Below are positions 34,901 to 47,479 of a DNA stretch of 64,000 bases, one piece after another. Location: NCBI GenBank assembly GCA_007449985.2, contig VIIQ02000689.1, forward strand, positions 248,001 to 312,000, given 5' to 3'. The notes under the pieces are model-generated. The model saw nothing but the letters and a program-made list of their open reading frames with translations. It did no database searches and was not told the origin of the DNA. Source of the DNA: Desmodesmus armatus (lineage: Eukaryota; Chlorophyta; Chlorophyceae; Sphaeropleales; Scenedesmaceae). Position 1 is the stretch's first letter, and every line of letters begins with the position of its first letter. A program made the translations under genes and the position numbers.

Positions 34901-36113
34901 CATCCTTACAGCCTTCATCGTGTGCTATGCGCTCACCTCATTCGTGGGGGGCTATGTCAGCGGTGGCCTGTACGCCCGCATGGAGGGCGGCAAGTCCTGG
35001 ATCCACTGCATGACGCTCACTGCGTGCCTCTTCCCTGGGATCGTCTTCGGCATCGCGTTTGTGCTCAATACCATCGCGATCGGCTACCAGTCCCTGGCAG
35101 CCGTGCCCTTTGGCTACATCGTCATCGTGCTGCTGCTTTGGGCGTTCCTGTCCTTCCCGTTGTGCATCGTGGGGACCATTGTGGGGCGCAACTGGAACAG
35201 CGTTCCGAATCACCCCTGCCGGGTGAAGCGCATCCCCAGTCCCATCCCCGTGAAGCAGTGGTACGTGTCGCCGCTTGCCATCGCAGCAGCTGGAGGGCTG
35301 CTGCCGTTCGGCAGCATCTTCATTGAGATGTACTTCATCTTCACAAGCTTCTGGAACTACAAGGTGCGAGCGGGATGGGCAGAGTCAAGGATACACAGCA
35401 TGAGTAGTAGTGTAAGACGGGCAGAGTCAAGGATACAAATCATCATTAGTAGTACTTGGGCTTGATGATGAGGCTGGATGGCAACAACTTTATGTGTGAA
35501 TTGTGTTTGCTTTTGAGTTGACGGCTGCAGCCAGCTGCTGCGCAAAGTGCCGTCCCAAGAAGCCCTGTGTGACATACACAATGCATCATACCTCTCCTGC
35601 GCACTGGCTTCTTTTGCAAGCCCACGGACACTGAGATGTGGCCTGCTGGCATTGCAGCAACACCCCCCACCCCGGCAAGTATCATTGGCCATCACATTCA
35701 TACTCAATCCCTACCTCGCCGCTCTATCACCACCACACACAACCTGCTTTCCTTGCCGCAATATTGCGCAGGTGTACTACGTGTACGGCTTCATGCTGCT
35801 GGTGTTTGTCATCCTGCTCATCGTCACCGTGTGCGTCACCGTCGTGGGCACATACTTCCTGCTCAACGCCGAGAACTACCACTGGCCGTGGACGAGTTTT
35901 GCAATGTCGGCGAGCACATCTGTGTACGTGTTCCTATACAGCGTGCACTATTTTGTGTTCAAAACCCATATGACTGGGTTTTTCCAGACCGCATTCTACT
36001 TTGGGTACACGGCTATGTTCTGCACAGGCCTGGGGTTGATGTGTGGGGCACTGGGTTACTGGGGCGCCAGCCTCTTTGTGCGCACGATATACAAGACGGT
36101 AAAGGCTGATTGA
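31995..36113 (+). CDS. Transmembrane 9 superfamily member 3 (nonaspanin)
   Basis: Golgi/endosomal nine-TM protein implicated in cargo sorting and adhesion. Exons: 31995-32171, 32341-32476, 32792-33015, 33562-33714, 34014-34114, 34427-34625, 34890-35363, 35772-36113; all phases close, 601 residues, the usual TM9SF3 length. The signal peptide is at residues 1-32 ([17 protein letters not shown]). The lumenal domain has [51 protein letters not shown] and VNLTS. The membrane domain has [71 protein letters not shown] and [11 protein letters not shown]. The C-terminus KTVKAD matches the KxD Golgi-retention motif of the family. A short direct repeat (gggcagagtcaaggatac) lies twice in the intron just after the 35363 donor. 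Confidence 0.95.
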
Positions 36114-36983
36114 TGATATCCTTTGGGTTGGTGCTGAATTGACTAAGCTGAGTGGAGATTTTGCTTTGAGGCACCATTGGCGTGTGCGGTGATCAGGAAT
36201 ACAATGCAGACACATGCATTTTGAGTCGACAGGCCATCACGGGGTGATGGATAGTCAGTAAAAACAAAGTCACCAAGGAAACAGAGGCTGTGTGTGAATA
36301 AAGGTTAGCTAGCTAGGGAGCGCTGCTGTGCACAGCCATGCGCCTGGCCAGCACCAGCAAACTGCATATTATTATTCATGCCCACACCGTCACTGACTCT
36401 GTCGCCCAGCAGGCTGTCCGAGGACAAGGTATGAGGCAGCCAGGGGACTGGCTGCCATACCATTCAAACACAGCAGAACAGAGCCTCCAGGCATGTGGTC
36501 AGCACAAACCGGCATACAGTATGCTGCAGTGTGTATGCAATCTGTATGAGTGAGGTACGCCCAGTTGGCGTCAAGGCCGCAACACCATGATAACAGTCAA
36601 AGCTGCAGGGACAACTTTGTGGCTTGAACAACACAGACAGCCAATGCACATCACGCCAGCAACCACTGCTGCGCTGGGCCCGTTCACACAGGGTTCTCAG
36701 CCTGCAAAATAGCCTGCTGTCCATCAAGACCCGCACATGCCACTGCTGCATAGGCTGCCCGACCCAGCAGGACCATCCAGCAAGCTCCTTGATGCAGTTG
36801 AAGTGCACCTTGCCAGCACATGCTGCAGCAGCAGGTTCCAGAATGTCCTGATTAGCTGCGCAAACACACAGACCTCACACTGCTACCTGCAGCTGTCCCG
36901 TGTGTGCTACCAGCACGGAGTGGCACCCAATCACCAACACAATGCCTTGGCTACAGCTGATGGGGAGGTCAGACAGCTGCAAG
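36114..36983. other. Convergent intergenic region
   Basis: 3' flanks of TM9SF3 (+) and the RS-rich gene (-). No gene seen. Confidence 0.5.
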
Positions 36984-38757
36984 TCACAGCTTCAGGCTGA
37001 ACTTTATGTTGCTGAGTGGGGCAGGCTTTGGTGGCGCAGTGGAGGCTATGCTTGCCACCCAACCACCTGCCTGCTGCTCATCACCTGCTGAAGGCGCCTG
37101 CGGTTCATGCATGTGCACGTCCACACCGTTGGCTGCATGTAGCTGTGGAGAACTCTGCTGCTGCACCTGCTGCTGCTGCTGCTCCTGTTGGGGCTGCGGC
37201 TGTCCCTGCTGCTGCTGCTGCTGAGGAGGTGGTGGTTCTGGGGCTGCGGCACTTTCCTCCTGCAGGGCAGCACCACGCAGCAGACAGCTTGGCACCAGGC
37301 ATGACCACAGGGGAAGGGGGATGTGTGTAGGACGGCAAGCGTAGGAGGCATCACTGCTTGCAGAGGCTGCCACGTGCCCCTGCCAAAGCAACAACCTGTG
37401 TGGCAGCGCATTTGGGCACAAGTCAGCGCGCCTGGTCCCACCCCTGGCAACTATCTGCAGTGCTGTCCCTGATGCCCCCCTCCGCGCCGTCATTTGCAGC
37501 ACCGGCACACAGCCAGCATTCCGCACCACCAGCACAGCAGCAACAATGCAAGCTCGAGGCAGGGGCCTCACAGATCACCCACCTGCAGAAATGCCTCAGC
37601 GTCTTGCAGGGCTTGCCGCATCTCTCCTTCAGCTGTCGACAGCTGCTGCTTGGCGTCTGCAACCCGCCGTACCGCAGAAAGCAGCGCTGCAAGGGAGTTG
37701 CCGCGCGCTTTGCTGCGCTCCGCCACCTGCCGCAGCTTGCTCCTCAGCTGCTCTGCCTTGCTGTCTGCTGCTGCGCGGGCAACCTGCTCTGCCTGCAGCT
37801 GCTGCCTGAGGGCTTGTAGCTGTGCTGAGCTGTCTGCCCCAGCACGCCTGCTGCCCTGCATGATGACAAGGACAGGGACAGGTGGCAGGCGTTGACAAAA
37901 CACTGTGAAACAGCGTAACAATAGTGTAGAAACAGCTGCGAGAACCTGGTTGTGCAAGTACCCCACATGGTGCCAGCTGGTGCATGCATGTGGGTGGTTG
38001 ATCCCCCACTGCCAATGCCAGCCGCAAAGCACCACTGCCCCTACAGCTCACCTGTGCTTGCTGTTGCTGTGGCGGCGCCGCCAGGGGCGGCTGCGGATGT
38101 GCCTTGTCCCGCCTGCCTCTGCTCCTGATCTGCCCTGATTCAGGCGATGACTCACTCCTACCTCCAGGGCTGGTGTGTCGCTGCTGGGGCGGGCTGCGGC
38201 TGCGTCTTGGGCTGTACTGCTGTGGCGGGCTGCGGTCACGCCTGGGGCTGTACTGCCGGCGTGGGCTGGGGCTGTACCCCCTGGGAGGGCTGCGGCTGCG
38301 GTCACGTCGTTCTCTGGGACTGTACTGCTGGGGCGGACTGCGGCTCCTGGGGCCGCGTCTTGGACTGTACCGCCTGGGTGACCTGCAGGAAGCATGCAGC
38401 AGTACAGTGGTAGGTGCTGGAGTATGCATATGCAAAGCCGGCAGGGTCACAGTGCACCAGCATTAACACCTGCTCGTGATGTCAGTAAGTGGACAAGCAG
38501 CCCCTGCTAGTGCAGGACAACACTGTCGAGCAGGGTGCCTAGTGTGCAACAGTGGTTTGCCAACCTGCTGCTGTAGCGCCTGCCTGGGCTGCGGCTCCCG
38601 CCATCCCATGGAGACCTTGATCGGGGCCGCGCGCGGGACCATGGGGACCGTGAGGCAGAAGGGGACCTTGAACGGGAGGGAGACCTGGACCCTGAGATTA
38701 TGGCAGCGACATTTGACGTAGCAGGAAGCAGCTGTTGGAGCTTTTTGGCAGCCCAAG
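36984..38757 (-). CDS. RS-rich splicing-type protein (5' end unresolved)
   Basis: Exons in transcription order: 38757-38565 (start tentative), 38382-38052, 37855-37583, 37259-36984; phases agree. The visible part begins AAKKLQQLLPATSNVAAII, then a long Arg/Ser/Pro-rich domain (SRSPSRSRSPSASRSP, RRYSPRRGPRSRSPP, REERRDRSRSPP-like units). A Gln/Pro linker, a coiled coil (LQALRQQLQAEQVARAAADS, then LAALLSAVRRVADAKQQL), a Gln-rich region and the C-terminus SNIKFSLKL follow. RS domains of this kind mark pre-mRNA splicing factors acting in nuclear speckles by phosphorylation-dependent contacts. No RRM, SURP or G-patch is visible in the part I could assemble; it may lie in upstream exons I did not find. 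The family is therefore open. Confidence 0.6.
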
Positions 38758-39362
38758 CTGGCAGCAGCTGACAGATAGGAGCGTGACTGTCCTCAGCAGC
38801 AACAACTGACCAGCAGCAACAAGCCGTAACGTCAATGCTCACCAGGAGAATAGCCCCTCCTGAGCCCTCCTTCACGCATGGCAGTTGGCACTCAAGCAGC
38901 TGGGGAGTGAGGCAGTTGCTGTCAGCGAGGCAGCTGTCAGGCCTAACTACTGACTGTAGGTCAGGGCCCAACCCGGGGTGGGACGAGGGTGGCAATGGGT
39001 CACCAACTGGGCACAACGTGGGGTGGTGGCAAGCTTACAGGGTTGAGCCAGCATACCATTCCCATCACTAACAATCGCCTGATGCCCCTCGTTCGCACTG
39101 GGGCCAGTTGCAAATTGAACCCCTGGATCTCTATTTGAACAAACAAGCAACAGGTGACAGGTCCAAACGTTGCCGTTTTTTGGTTGATGCACGCACCAAA
39201 ATGACGTTTTAGTGTCTTTGAGATCGACGCAGGAAGCTCGCAGAGCTTGATTCAAGTCACAGCACCACCCTTTGTTGTGTCCAGCCTATTGCAACACTGG
39301 AAGGTTATGTATTGAGTTTATCAACAGGGCCCTTCCTTTCTTATTAGCAAACAAGTAGCTGT
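38758..39362. other. 5' flank of RS-rich gene / HAUS5 promoter region
   Basis: Divergent arrangement with HAUS5 on the + strand. Missing 5' exons of the RS-rich gene may lie between 38758 and about 39016; nothing else is seen. Confidence 0.4.
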
Positions 39363-42300
39363 ATGGATCAGGAAGTGGCACGCTGGCTTGCTTCAAGACT
39401 TGGCTACAATGCAGCAGCAGACGCAACGCTGTCATCCAACTGCCGTGGCAACCTCAAGGGCCTGTGGGAGTTCATCATCACCAACTACAAAGCAGAAGAC
39501 AGCAAGCGTCACATACAGCATGTGCTGGACAAGCACAGGCGGGAGCAGGAGGCTGCAGCAAGGGCACCAGAGCAGCGAAGGGAGGCAGAGGCACGCCGGC
39601 AGCGCCTGCACCTGCTGCGCAAGAGGAACGCTGACCTGGAACAAACACTGACGTCCCTGCAGGTGTGTTTGGTTGAAGATCCTTGTGGACCACGTAGGCA
39701 ACATATTTGTGCGCAGCTGGGCCTGCAGCTCACAACTTCTTGTGATTGCAGACGCGCACGGAGGGCAAGGTGCAGGAGGCAACCGACCAAGTCTGTGAGC
39801 AGTCCCTGATGCAGCAAGTGCTGCACGAGACACAGGCACAGGTGCGAGCACCTTGAATCAGCCTCACTGGGTATGCAAGGGGCGACTAGTGTGCTGCTGC
39901 AGTCCCCCCCCCCCCCCCTGGCAGCATGGGGTTCCCCAGGCATGAGCAACAAGCTCCCATTGATAATTTGCATGCTGTGTCTGTTGAAGCTGAATCGTGC
40001 GTTTGTTAGCACAGGGATTACTTGAGTATCTAGCATACTATGAACATGCAAGTCACATGCAAGCAGTCTATGAGGCACACCAACATAGTCCGACTGGTTT
40101 GTGCGTGTGTGTATGTATGTGTGCAGACGCTGTTGCTGCAGGCACAAACCCTCAGAGGCCAGCAGCTGGTGCCAGAGCTGCACACCAGGCTGTCACAGCT
40201 GCACTACATTCTGGACACTGTCAAAGCACGCTGCAGGAATACAGGTGCGGCAAGTGCATAGCAGGTTGTGCAGCAGAGCCCTGCTGAAGCACAGGTGGCA
40301 GGGCAATCCCACCCACTGTTGTGTGCATCTCTTTGGGCCACCTGGGTGGCGGTTGAATCAGCCACATGTACGCACATACATCTTCCTTTGGCGGCTTGGC
40401 CTGATGTGCACAGCTCATAAATCACACTGAATGGGGCATGGTAGCAAGCCTTGTTATGTGCGTGTCAGCCCTGTTAAATGGCTTGCTGCAGGCAACCCCG
40501 AGGCCGTGCAGCAGCAGCTGGCAGCACTCAGTGACAACATTAAGGATGGTCTTCACCAAACAGTATGGGAAGTGCAGCAGCAGGGCATTCCGCCGGCAGT
40601 CTCTGCTGACGTGCACTGCGCACCGGACCAGCACCATGCCCCTGATGCTGCCTCGTCAGGCAGCCAAGGTGCCAACAGCCACCAACACCACCACCACCAG
40701 CAGCAGCAGAGCAGTGTGGCAGACGCACTGCAGCAGCTGATGCGCATGTGCCAGCTGATGCACAGCTACAAGCTGCCGCAGGATGTGTTAGCATCTGCGC
40801 TGCAGCTGCTGCAGCACTCGCCTTCCCTACTGTGGGACACCTGTGCACAGCTGGCCCAGCACAACTTGCAGGAGCTCACATTACAACTTGATGAGGCAGA
40901 GCGTGAGATGCTGGCCCCACTGCATTGGCCCGGCAGCAGCACAGGAGGCGCAGGACAGGGGTCTCAGCACGCCCTGGTGCAGCACAAATCAGACCAGCAG
41001 CAGCTGGTGGTGTACAGCAACACTGGCAGCGGCAGCAGCAGTGGCGGCGGCAGCAAGCACAAGCTGCCGTGGGCCTCTGGGCTCAGCCTGCCTTGTGCAG
41101 CAGCCATGCAGGTGAGACAGGAGCGCTGCGTGAACTGCCTGCATTTTCCAACTGATCAAGCAGCTGTGTGGAGCGTGACAGAAACCGGTGGTATTTGTGC
41201 TGACACAGATGGTATTCCTTTGTTTCTTTTTATGATGACAAGGGGGCCGGACCCCCACTGGCTGGCCAGACAAACAACAGCCGAGGCTGCCCGGGGGCCG
41301 AAATCAAGCCTCTCACACTGATGAAAGACGCCTGCCACCCTTTTTACCTTGATCCTCCTTGTGCAGGAGCTGGGCATCTCACCCCCACCAGAGGTTCGAA
41401 TCAAGCTTCGCCTGCAGAACCACATCCAGCTGCACGTGCGCACAGAGCAGACGCTGCAACGGGCGCAAGCAGCAGAGCGTGAGCTCACCCTGCTGCTAGG
41501 CAGCATCCCGCTGCTGCAGGCCACGGCAGGGGGGGCCTGGGGTGGGAGGGTGAGCTTGCGCAGGTGTACCTCAACCTGGTTAAGGCCCGGGCTCAGCTGG
41601 GGCTGCTGCAGGTGGGTCCCTCTGGTCGGACACACAGATGGAAGTAGTATTGAATGACAGTCGGCCTGCATGGGCGTGACACGAGCTCCAGCAGCCCTGC
41701 ATGGGCATGACCAGCAGCATGACATCAGACCTGGGAAGCTGTACAACTGCAGGGAAACATGACTAGTGTGATGCGCTTCTGGCAGTCAGTGGATGGCAAA
41801 GGCCCATAGCTACAGGCGTACATGTGTAGCACATAGAATACATGTGTAGCTAGCGTACAAACATGTATGTTTGTGTGCATGCAGGACTACGAGGAGCAGT
41901 TTACCAATGACCTGCTGCAGCTGAAGGAGATCAAGACCATCACACAGGACAAGGACAGGGATGTCAAACTGCAGGTGGGCTGGGGGCTGCCGTTGGGTGC
42001 ACATCCAAGGGCCTTTCAGTGTGTGCGGCATAAAGATACATGTGTGCGGCGGTACCCCACTATGATATCAAGTATGATGGGCATATGCAGATGCGGGTGC
42101 GACAGGCCTTGTGTGTGTGCAGGTGCCGGAGCCCGGGCAGGCTTTGGGACAGGAGTTTGTTGCCCATGCTTTGTGCCTGGGCCGTTGTGGCTGCACCCAC
42201 GACGCAGACCAGACAGCGGCCCTGGCATGGATTGGCGGCTTCGTGTTATAGAGAGTTGTGGGCCAGGATGTTGCCAAACATCTCTGGTAGTGGTTGTCTT

Positions 42301-44759
42301 GTCTTGTGCATCCATGTGTTGTGCACATAAGGCAGGATGAGGAGCCAAGCATCTCCTGTATCGTTGTGTCTTGTGCATCCATGTGTTGTGCAGATGGAGC
42401 AGGACGAAGAGCTGAACCGGCTGCTGTATCTGACAGCAATGGACACCTTTGAGCTGTCACGTGCCCTGCTGACTCACCAGCAGCGTGTGGCTCAGCTGCT
42501 CAACTTGCAGCTACTGCCCTGCGGAGCAGCAGCGGCACAGGCAGCACAGGCAGCCGTTGGGCAGCAGCAACGTGAGGTAGCTGCTGTGGAGAAGGTGCCA
42601 GTGCTGGGCCTGGGAGAGCCTGTTGGGGTGTCTGGCCTGCAGGAGCAACCAGGTGAGGGGACCTGATTGCAGCTGCGCTGCATGGAGCTGTCCTGTCAGA
42701 TTGAGGTGGGGGATTTGGGGTGTTCTCTTGTCTCGAGAGAGGAAAAGGATCCGTGCGTGTGGGGATACTGCTGGACATTCCGTAAGAGGGGCGGAATAAT
42801 GTTGCCAAGGGCGGGGCCAGCCAGAGTGTAGATTGGAGAGTATGGGGCTCGCTGTTTTCCATACACAAGAGGTCTCCAAACCGGCATGTCAACATGTGCT
42901 TTGACTATGGTGATATGCATGCATGGAAGATAGTTTTGCACGATAAATCAGTACCTGAACTCGTTGTGGTGCTGCCATCTTGCAGGTGCAAGCAGTGGCC
43001 AGAGTAGTAACCCTGTGCTGCGCAAGTCCACCTTGAGTCGCCTGCAGTCAGCAGGGCAGCAGCTGCTGCTGGCTGGTAGGGCCACCACAGGCGCCTTGCG
43101 ACTGAAGGGCGCGACAGCAGGAGGCGGGGGCCACGATGTGCTAGCCCTGGCTGGAGGCAGCAGCAGTGACGGCAGCAGGAGGTTTGGGGACCGTGCGGCA
43201 GTTGCTGCTCTCAAGGGTGCTGCGATGCTGGACCCTGTGGCGCCTCTGAGATGCCCTGCTGCGCTGCTGCGCGATGTCAAAGGTGGGCCCTGCGCGTGAC
43301 ATGTCCTTGCAGTTTTGAGCTCTGTGCGTCTGCGAGTTTGTGTGTGACGAACAATATTGCGCATGGTTGGGAGTGCTGGGAGAAGGGGTAGCTGTCTGTT
43401 TTTTTGTACTGGAGTCTTCACACCACCATCATGCAGCACACCTGCCACCCCATGTTGACATACATACCTGTGCGCTGAACAGTACGACCGACTGCCATCT
43501 GGTTCGTGCTGCAGGGCAGTGCATGGAGGCAAAGCAGCTGCAGCAGCAGCTGGAGGTGCTGTCAGACGCAAGTTTGTCAGTTGCCGCCTCCACCAACGCT
43601 GCAGTCCAGCAGGAGGGGCAGCTCCAGGAGCAGGTGGGTGCCGTTGCGCAGCTGTTGATAGCTTGCTGGACTTGACACAGCCACATAGCTTCGCCTCCAA
43701 AATTGTGCCTTGCAGCTACTTCCCAAAATACTTTCGCCCTGGGGTAGGCCGTCTATCCCAAGCAGCCACCGCTCGCTCCCACAGCCAGCACAGCAGCCGC
43801 GGTGCTGCCAAGATATGCTGACATATCAGCAATTACATGCAAGCAGCACAACTAGCTGCCCAGCAAACAAGTCAGCCCAATCCGTCACGGCACTTAATAT
43901 TGGCATCTGCAAGAGCCATTTTGTGCGTGAAACAGTGTAGTAGTGCAGCTGCAAGAGCCAACTTGTGTGTCAGATGATGTTGCCTGACAACATAGAGGAT
44001 GTAAATAGTCCTGACGACCGCAATCGCCATAATGTGCATGACGTAGTGCAGCAGTGACAGCCGCAAGAGAAGGAAAAAGAAAACAAAGAGTGGCGGACCA
44101 ACATGTGTGTTGGATGAGGTAGCCCTGACAACCTTGGGGAACACACACAGCACAAACACCAGTGCATGTGTTGCTGCTCAGGTGGACCAGCTGCACCAGT
44201 ACGAGCGTGAGCAGGTGCTGCCCCAGCTGCATGCCATGCTGGAGGAAGGCCAGGCGACACATGTGTTCACACAGGAGCAGGTCATGACAGACTTGCAGCA
44301 GCTCTGGGAGATGCCAGCCATGCACCTGAGGCCCCAGCACCTGTGTGAGTACAGATAGCGTGTGGCTGCAACACAGCACCTCGGCCAGTTCAAAGATGGA
44401 GGCGGAGGCTGCAACACACACCATGGCGACACATGACTGTGCCTGGCATGAACGGCTGGTCACAGCACTGGGTGCTGTCCGCGTCGGCGTCCCACAGGCA
44501 TCAGCACATAATACCCATGAGCAGGCACACAGGACGCGCAGCTGCATGCTGTCATTGCACAGTGTCCCTGTCTTCACAACCATATCAAGCAACCCGCGGT
44601 TGACTCGCGTATGACTAGTGTGCTGCTTGTTGCTTGCGTTTTGTTGCCGCTGCTGCAGATCAAGGCAAGAACTGCTCTCAGTGGCTGCTGGAGCTGCAGC
44701 AGCTGCACATTCAGAAGAAAGAGCTCAGCAGTCACACAGGGCATGCACACATGGCATGA
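39363..44759 (+). CDS. HAUS5/AUG5, augmin complex subunit
   Basis: Augmin recruits gamma-tubulin to spindle and cortical microtubules for branching nucleation. Exons: 39363-39662, 39752-39841, 40127-40244, 40492-41111, 41367-41611, 41885-41974, (42123-42242, optional in-phase, weak donor), 42394-42652, 42986-43282, 43515-43633, 44182-44344, 44659-44759. N-terminal signature: WLASRLGY, CRGNLKGLWEFIITNYKAED, like plant AUG5 CRGNMIPIWNFLI. Long coiled-coil stretches follow (EQRREAEARRQRLHLLRKRN, RIKLRLQNHIQLHVRTEQTL, VYLNLVKARAQLGLLQ). The C-terminus REQVLPQLHAMLEEG, DLQQLWEMPA, QWLLELQQL parallels the AUG5 end (LPELR, LLDEWWEQPA, WQNHVKQL). Exon 5 needs one extra G in the G7 run at 41529-41535 to keep frame, about 840 residues in all. 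A Gln/His/Ser-rich insert sits in exon 4. Confidence 0.82.
39904..39919. repeat. Poly-C tract in HAUS5 intron
   Basis: A run of about 15 C in the intron between exons 2 and 3. Confidence 0.8.
42301..42414 (+). repeat. Duplicated acceptor of a HAUS5 exon
   Basis: gtgcatccatgtgttgtgca plus the following exon start occurs at about 42306-42350 and again at 42372-42414. The second has the CAG acceptor of the exon at 42394. The first reads CAC and its exon copy is diverged (ggcaggatgaggagcc). Confidence 0.8.
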
Positions 44760-47479
44760 GCGAGCCCCAACCGCCACTTGTCACAGCGCCAGAGTGTAGT
44801 TGCTGCCGGGCACTGGGGCCGGGCCTGGCAGGGAGGCGGCAGTTTGCGGCACAGCCCTGCTGGGTGTGGCCTGACACAATGCGAGGCGTATGCTGCAGCA
44901 GCAATGCGCCCCACAACAGGCATTTGTGCGTGATGTAGTGACCTTGGCTTTGCTGGTACTGTTTGTGACAGTCGGCATAAACAAGGGCCAGGAATGGTAG
45001 CAGTGCTGCAGGGCTGTCTAGGTGTGTTTCTCGTTTGAATGTGTGAAACGCGTCAACTTCAAGTGTGTTGAACTCCAAGGGAGTGTCCCTGTTTCTTCTC
45101 GTGAGTGAGCATTCCTCAGCTGTCCCATCCATCTGGGTAGTTTGGTACTTACAAACATGAGCCATGATTTGTTTGACGTCAGCTTGTTACACACAGCCAC
45201 TTGATGCTTCAGTGCAACAACAGCAGCACACGCCGCAGGCTCAAGCTGCAGGCCGGTAACTTGCTGCAGCTTGCGCAGAGCCAAAAGTCCGCAACACCAC
45301 AACACCACACTGACTGCTGCACTTATGAGCAGGTAGACGTCTACCTGAACAGCAGTGCCAGCCGCAATGGACACACAGGGCTCTGTATGCTCCACTGCAA
45401 GGTTTACCTTTCTTAGTACTCAGTTGGTACCAAGAAATTGTGCAAGTGCACAGTAAGTTGAATGCCTGCTGCACTGTGTGGTTGCAAAGCATGACAACAA
45501 GTGTGCCAGTGGCATGGCAATCCGGCAGCACCCTATTGCATGCGCTTGTAATCCTTTGGTTGTGGCCTTGCAGCCACTCAAACCAGGCACCTGCCACCAC
45601 TGCAGATTGACTGCAGGTTGGGCTGTCCCAGGGAGTAATCAGCACATGCAGAAGGGGCCTCATTGGGGCCTGGACGATGGCTGCATCCACAGTCAGCCGC
45701 TGACAAGACCACCACTGGCTGCTGGAACTGGTCACCGTGACGCGGCATCAGCACTCAAAAGCATCGCAATGCATCATACAGTGCTTGGTGCCTCACATTC
45801 GAGCAGTGCTCAGCTGTCACAAGCTCAGAGGTTGCCATCAGGCGGCTAAGCGCAAGAAGAGCCACTCGCCAGGTGGTCTTCCACAAGGCAAGGCATTTTG
45901 TGTGGCGGTGCGCGTCCAGACACAGCTCCTTCACAAAATAAGCACCGTTGTGCCCTGGTTGCGTGTGTGCATCGCTGCAGCAGCCCTAGTCACAGCTGGC
46001 CTACAAAGGTGTCACTGTCAGATGCAACGACCGTGTCAGAAAGCTGGCACCACTGGCAGTGGGCCCCTCCTCGCCTAGATCGTCACCCCCTAGGAGTCTC
46101 CTGGAAGCATTATACTCTTTCACGGCACCTGGCGCAGGCGCACACCACAAGCAGCACAGCAGCAAACTTGTCAAGGCAGGGCATATGCAGCAGCGCCAAG
46201 CAGGGTGTGTGTTGAACTTGCAGCACCTACTCAGCACCGCAGTACTGCAGCATCAAGTCAGCACAAGGATACGGGGAGCTTGACTATGGACGGTGTTGCT
46301 TCAAGTAGCAACTGGCTCAGCAACCCACCTGGTGACGAGCCTGGTGCGTGTGGCTCCGACCTCGTGCATCAGTCCGCTGGACAGCGCGGCCCTCCGAGAA
46401 CGACCGGCCGGGCTGCACATGCTTAGCGCGACCCACTCATGACCGCCCGCTATCCGTGAACGACGTTTTGTGCCGCCCGGTGTGTGACTAAACCCGTTGC
46501 GAGTCAACCGCCCGTCGGCACGGATAGCTGATGGTAAGGCATGGCGAACAGATTCCACCTCGACCGTCTTCCCCTCTGTTGTTGGCCCCGTGCAGGACAG
46601 CAAGGGCCCCTCATGGGCCGTTGCAGCACCTTTGGCAGAGCAAGGTGCGTTGCGTCAAGCGAAGCTTCTGAGGCTTGCGTCTCTGCTGCTGATGCTTACT
46701 GTGCCGCGTCCCCATTAGAGACCACACTGTGCTAGCAGTCTCTAATACTAGCAGTGCTAGTATACAACCTGACAGCTTCCTGTACAACCCAAGAGTTTCC
46801 ATAGCAACAGGCTGACTGGACTTCTGCTGTGCTGCTGTGAATGTGATGTACAGGTGCCATGACACAGGGACAGCATCAGAGTGGGTTGGTGCATTGAAGT
46901 TGAGGCTGGTTGGCATTGATGAAGACAGTTGTGAAACTGTAGTGCCAGCTTGTTGCCGCTGCTGCTAACTTCTTCCAGGCAGGCTCCCTGCAGCCCAGCT
47001 GTGACTGAAGGCTGCGCTGCATAGGCACATGCACACACACAACCAGCGCAGGAATGTGTCATGTTGTGATGGAGTCCATGGCCACTGCCAGTGACTGAGG
47101 GGCACCACTCGCCTTGCAATGCCCTGCCCTAGGGGGTGATCGCCGTCGCAGTGGCTTAGCTGAGGCCCGCAGTGCAGCCTGCTGGCAACCCAGAAGGCTC
47201 TGACGGCTGCTGATGCTGTGCTTGACTTGCACTTACATGGACAGTGTCACCAGCTGGGCAGCCAGCTGTTGTTGGTGGTGCGGCCGCACACCGCGGTGTA
47301 CCATTGGTTTTGCTATGAGTCGGGCCTTGACCCCTAGGGCTGGCCCCTGCTTCATGTGACAGATTATCTCCCGGCATGAATGTCTTCCTCTTCAGTGGAG
47401 GCAAGTGCCTGGTGTTGGTGGCAGCAAGTAGTTTGCTCGCCACAGCCAGGGAGGTACAAGGACATGTGACAGGGTGCTG
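44760..47479. other. Gene-poor spacer with hairpins
   Basis: No supported gene. An ATG at 46286 reads MDGVASSSNWLSNPPGDEPG for 46 codons in a CpG-rich patch, and could be a first exon or chance. Inverted repeats lie near 46717-46761, including atactagca/tgctagtat with a 1-base loop at about 46746-46764. Confidence 0.4.

Noticed and set aside
45018..45395. - strand open frame with a hydrophobic segment
   Set aside because: Only one weak TM-like stretch, no start context or family match.
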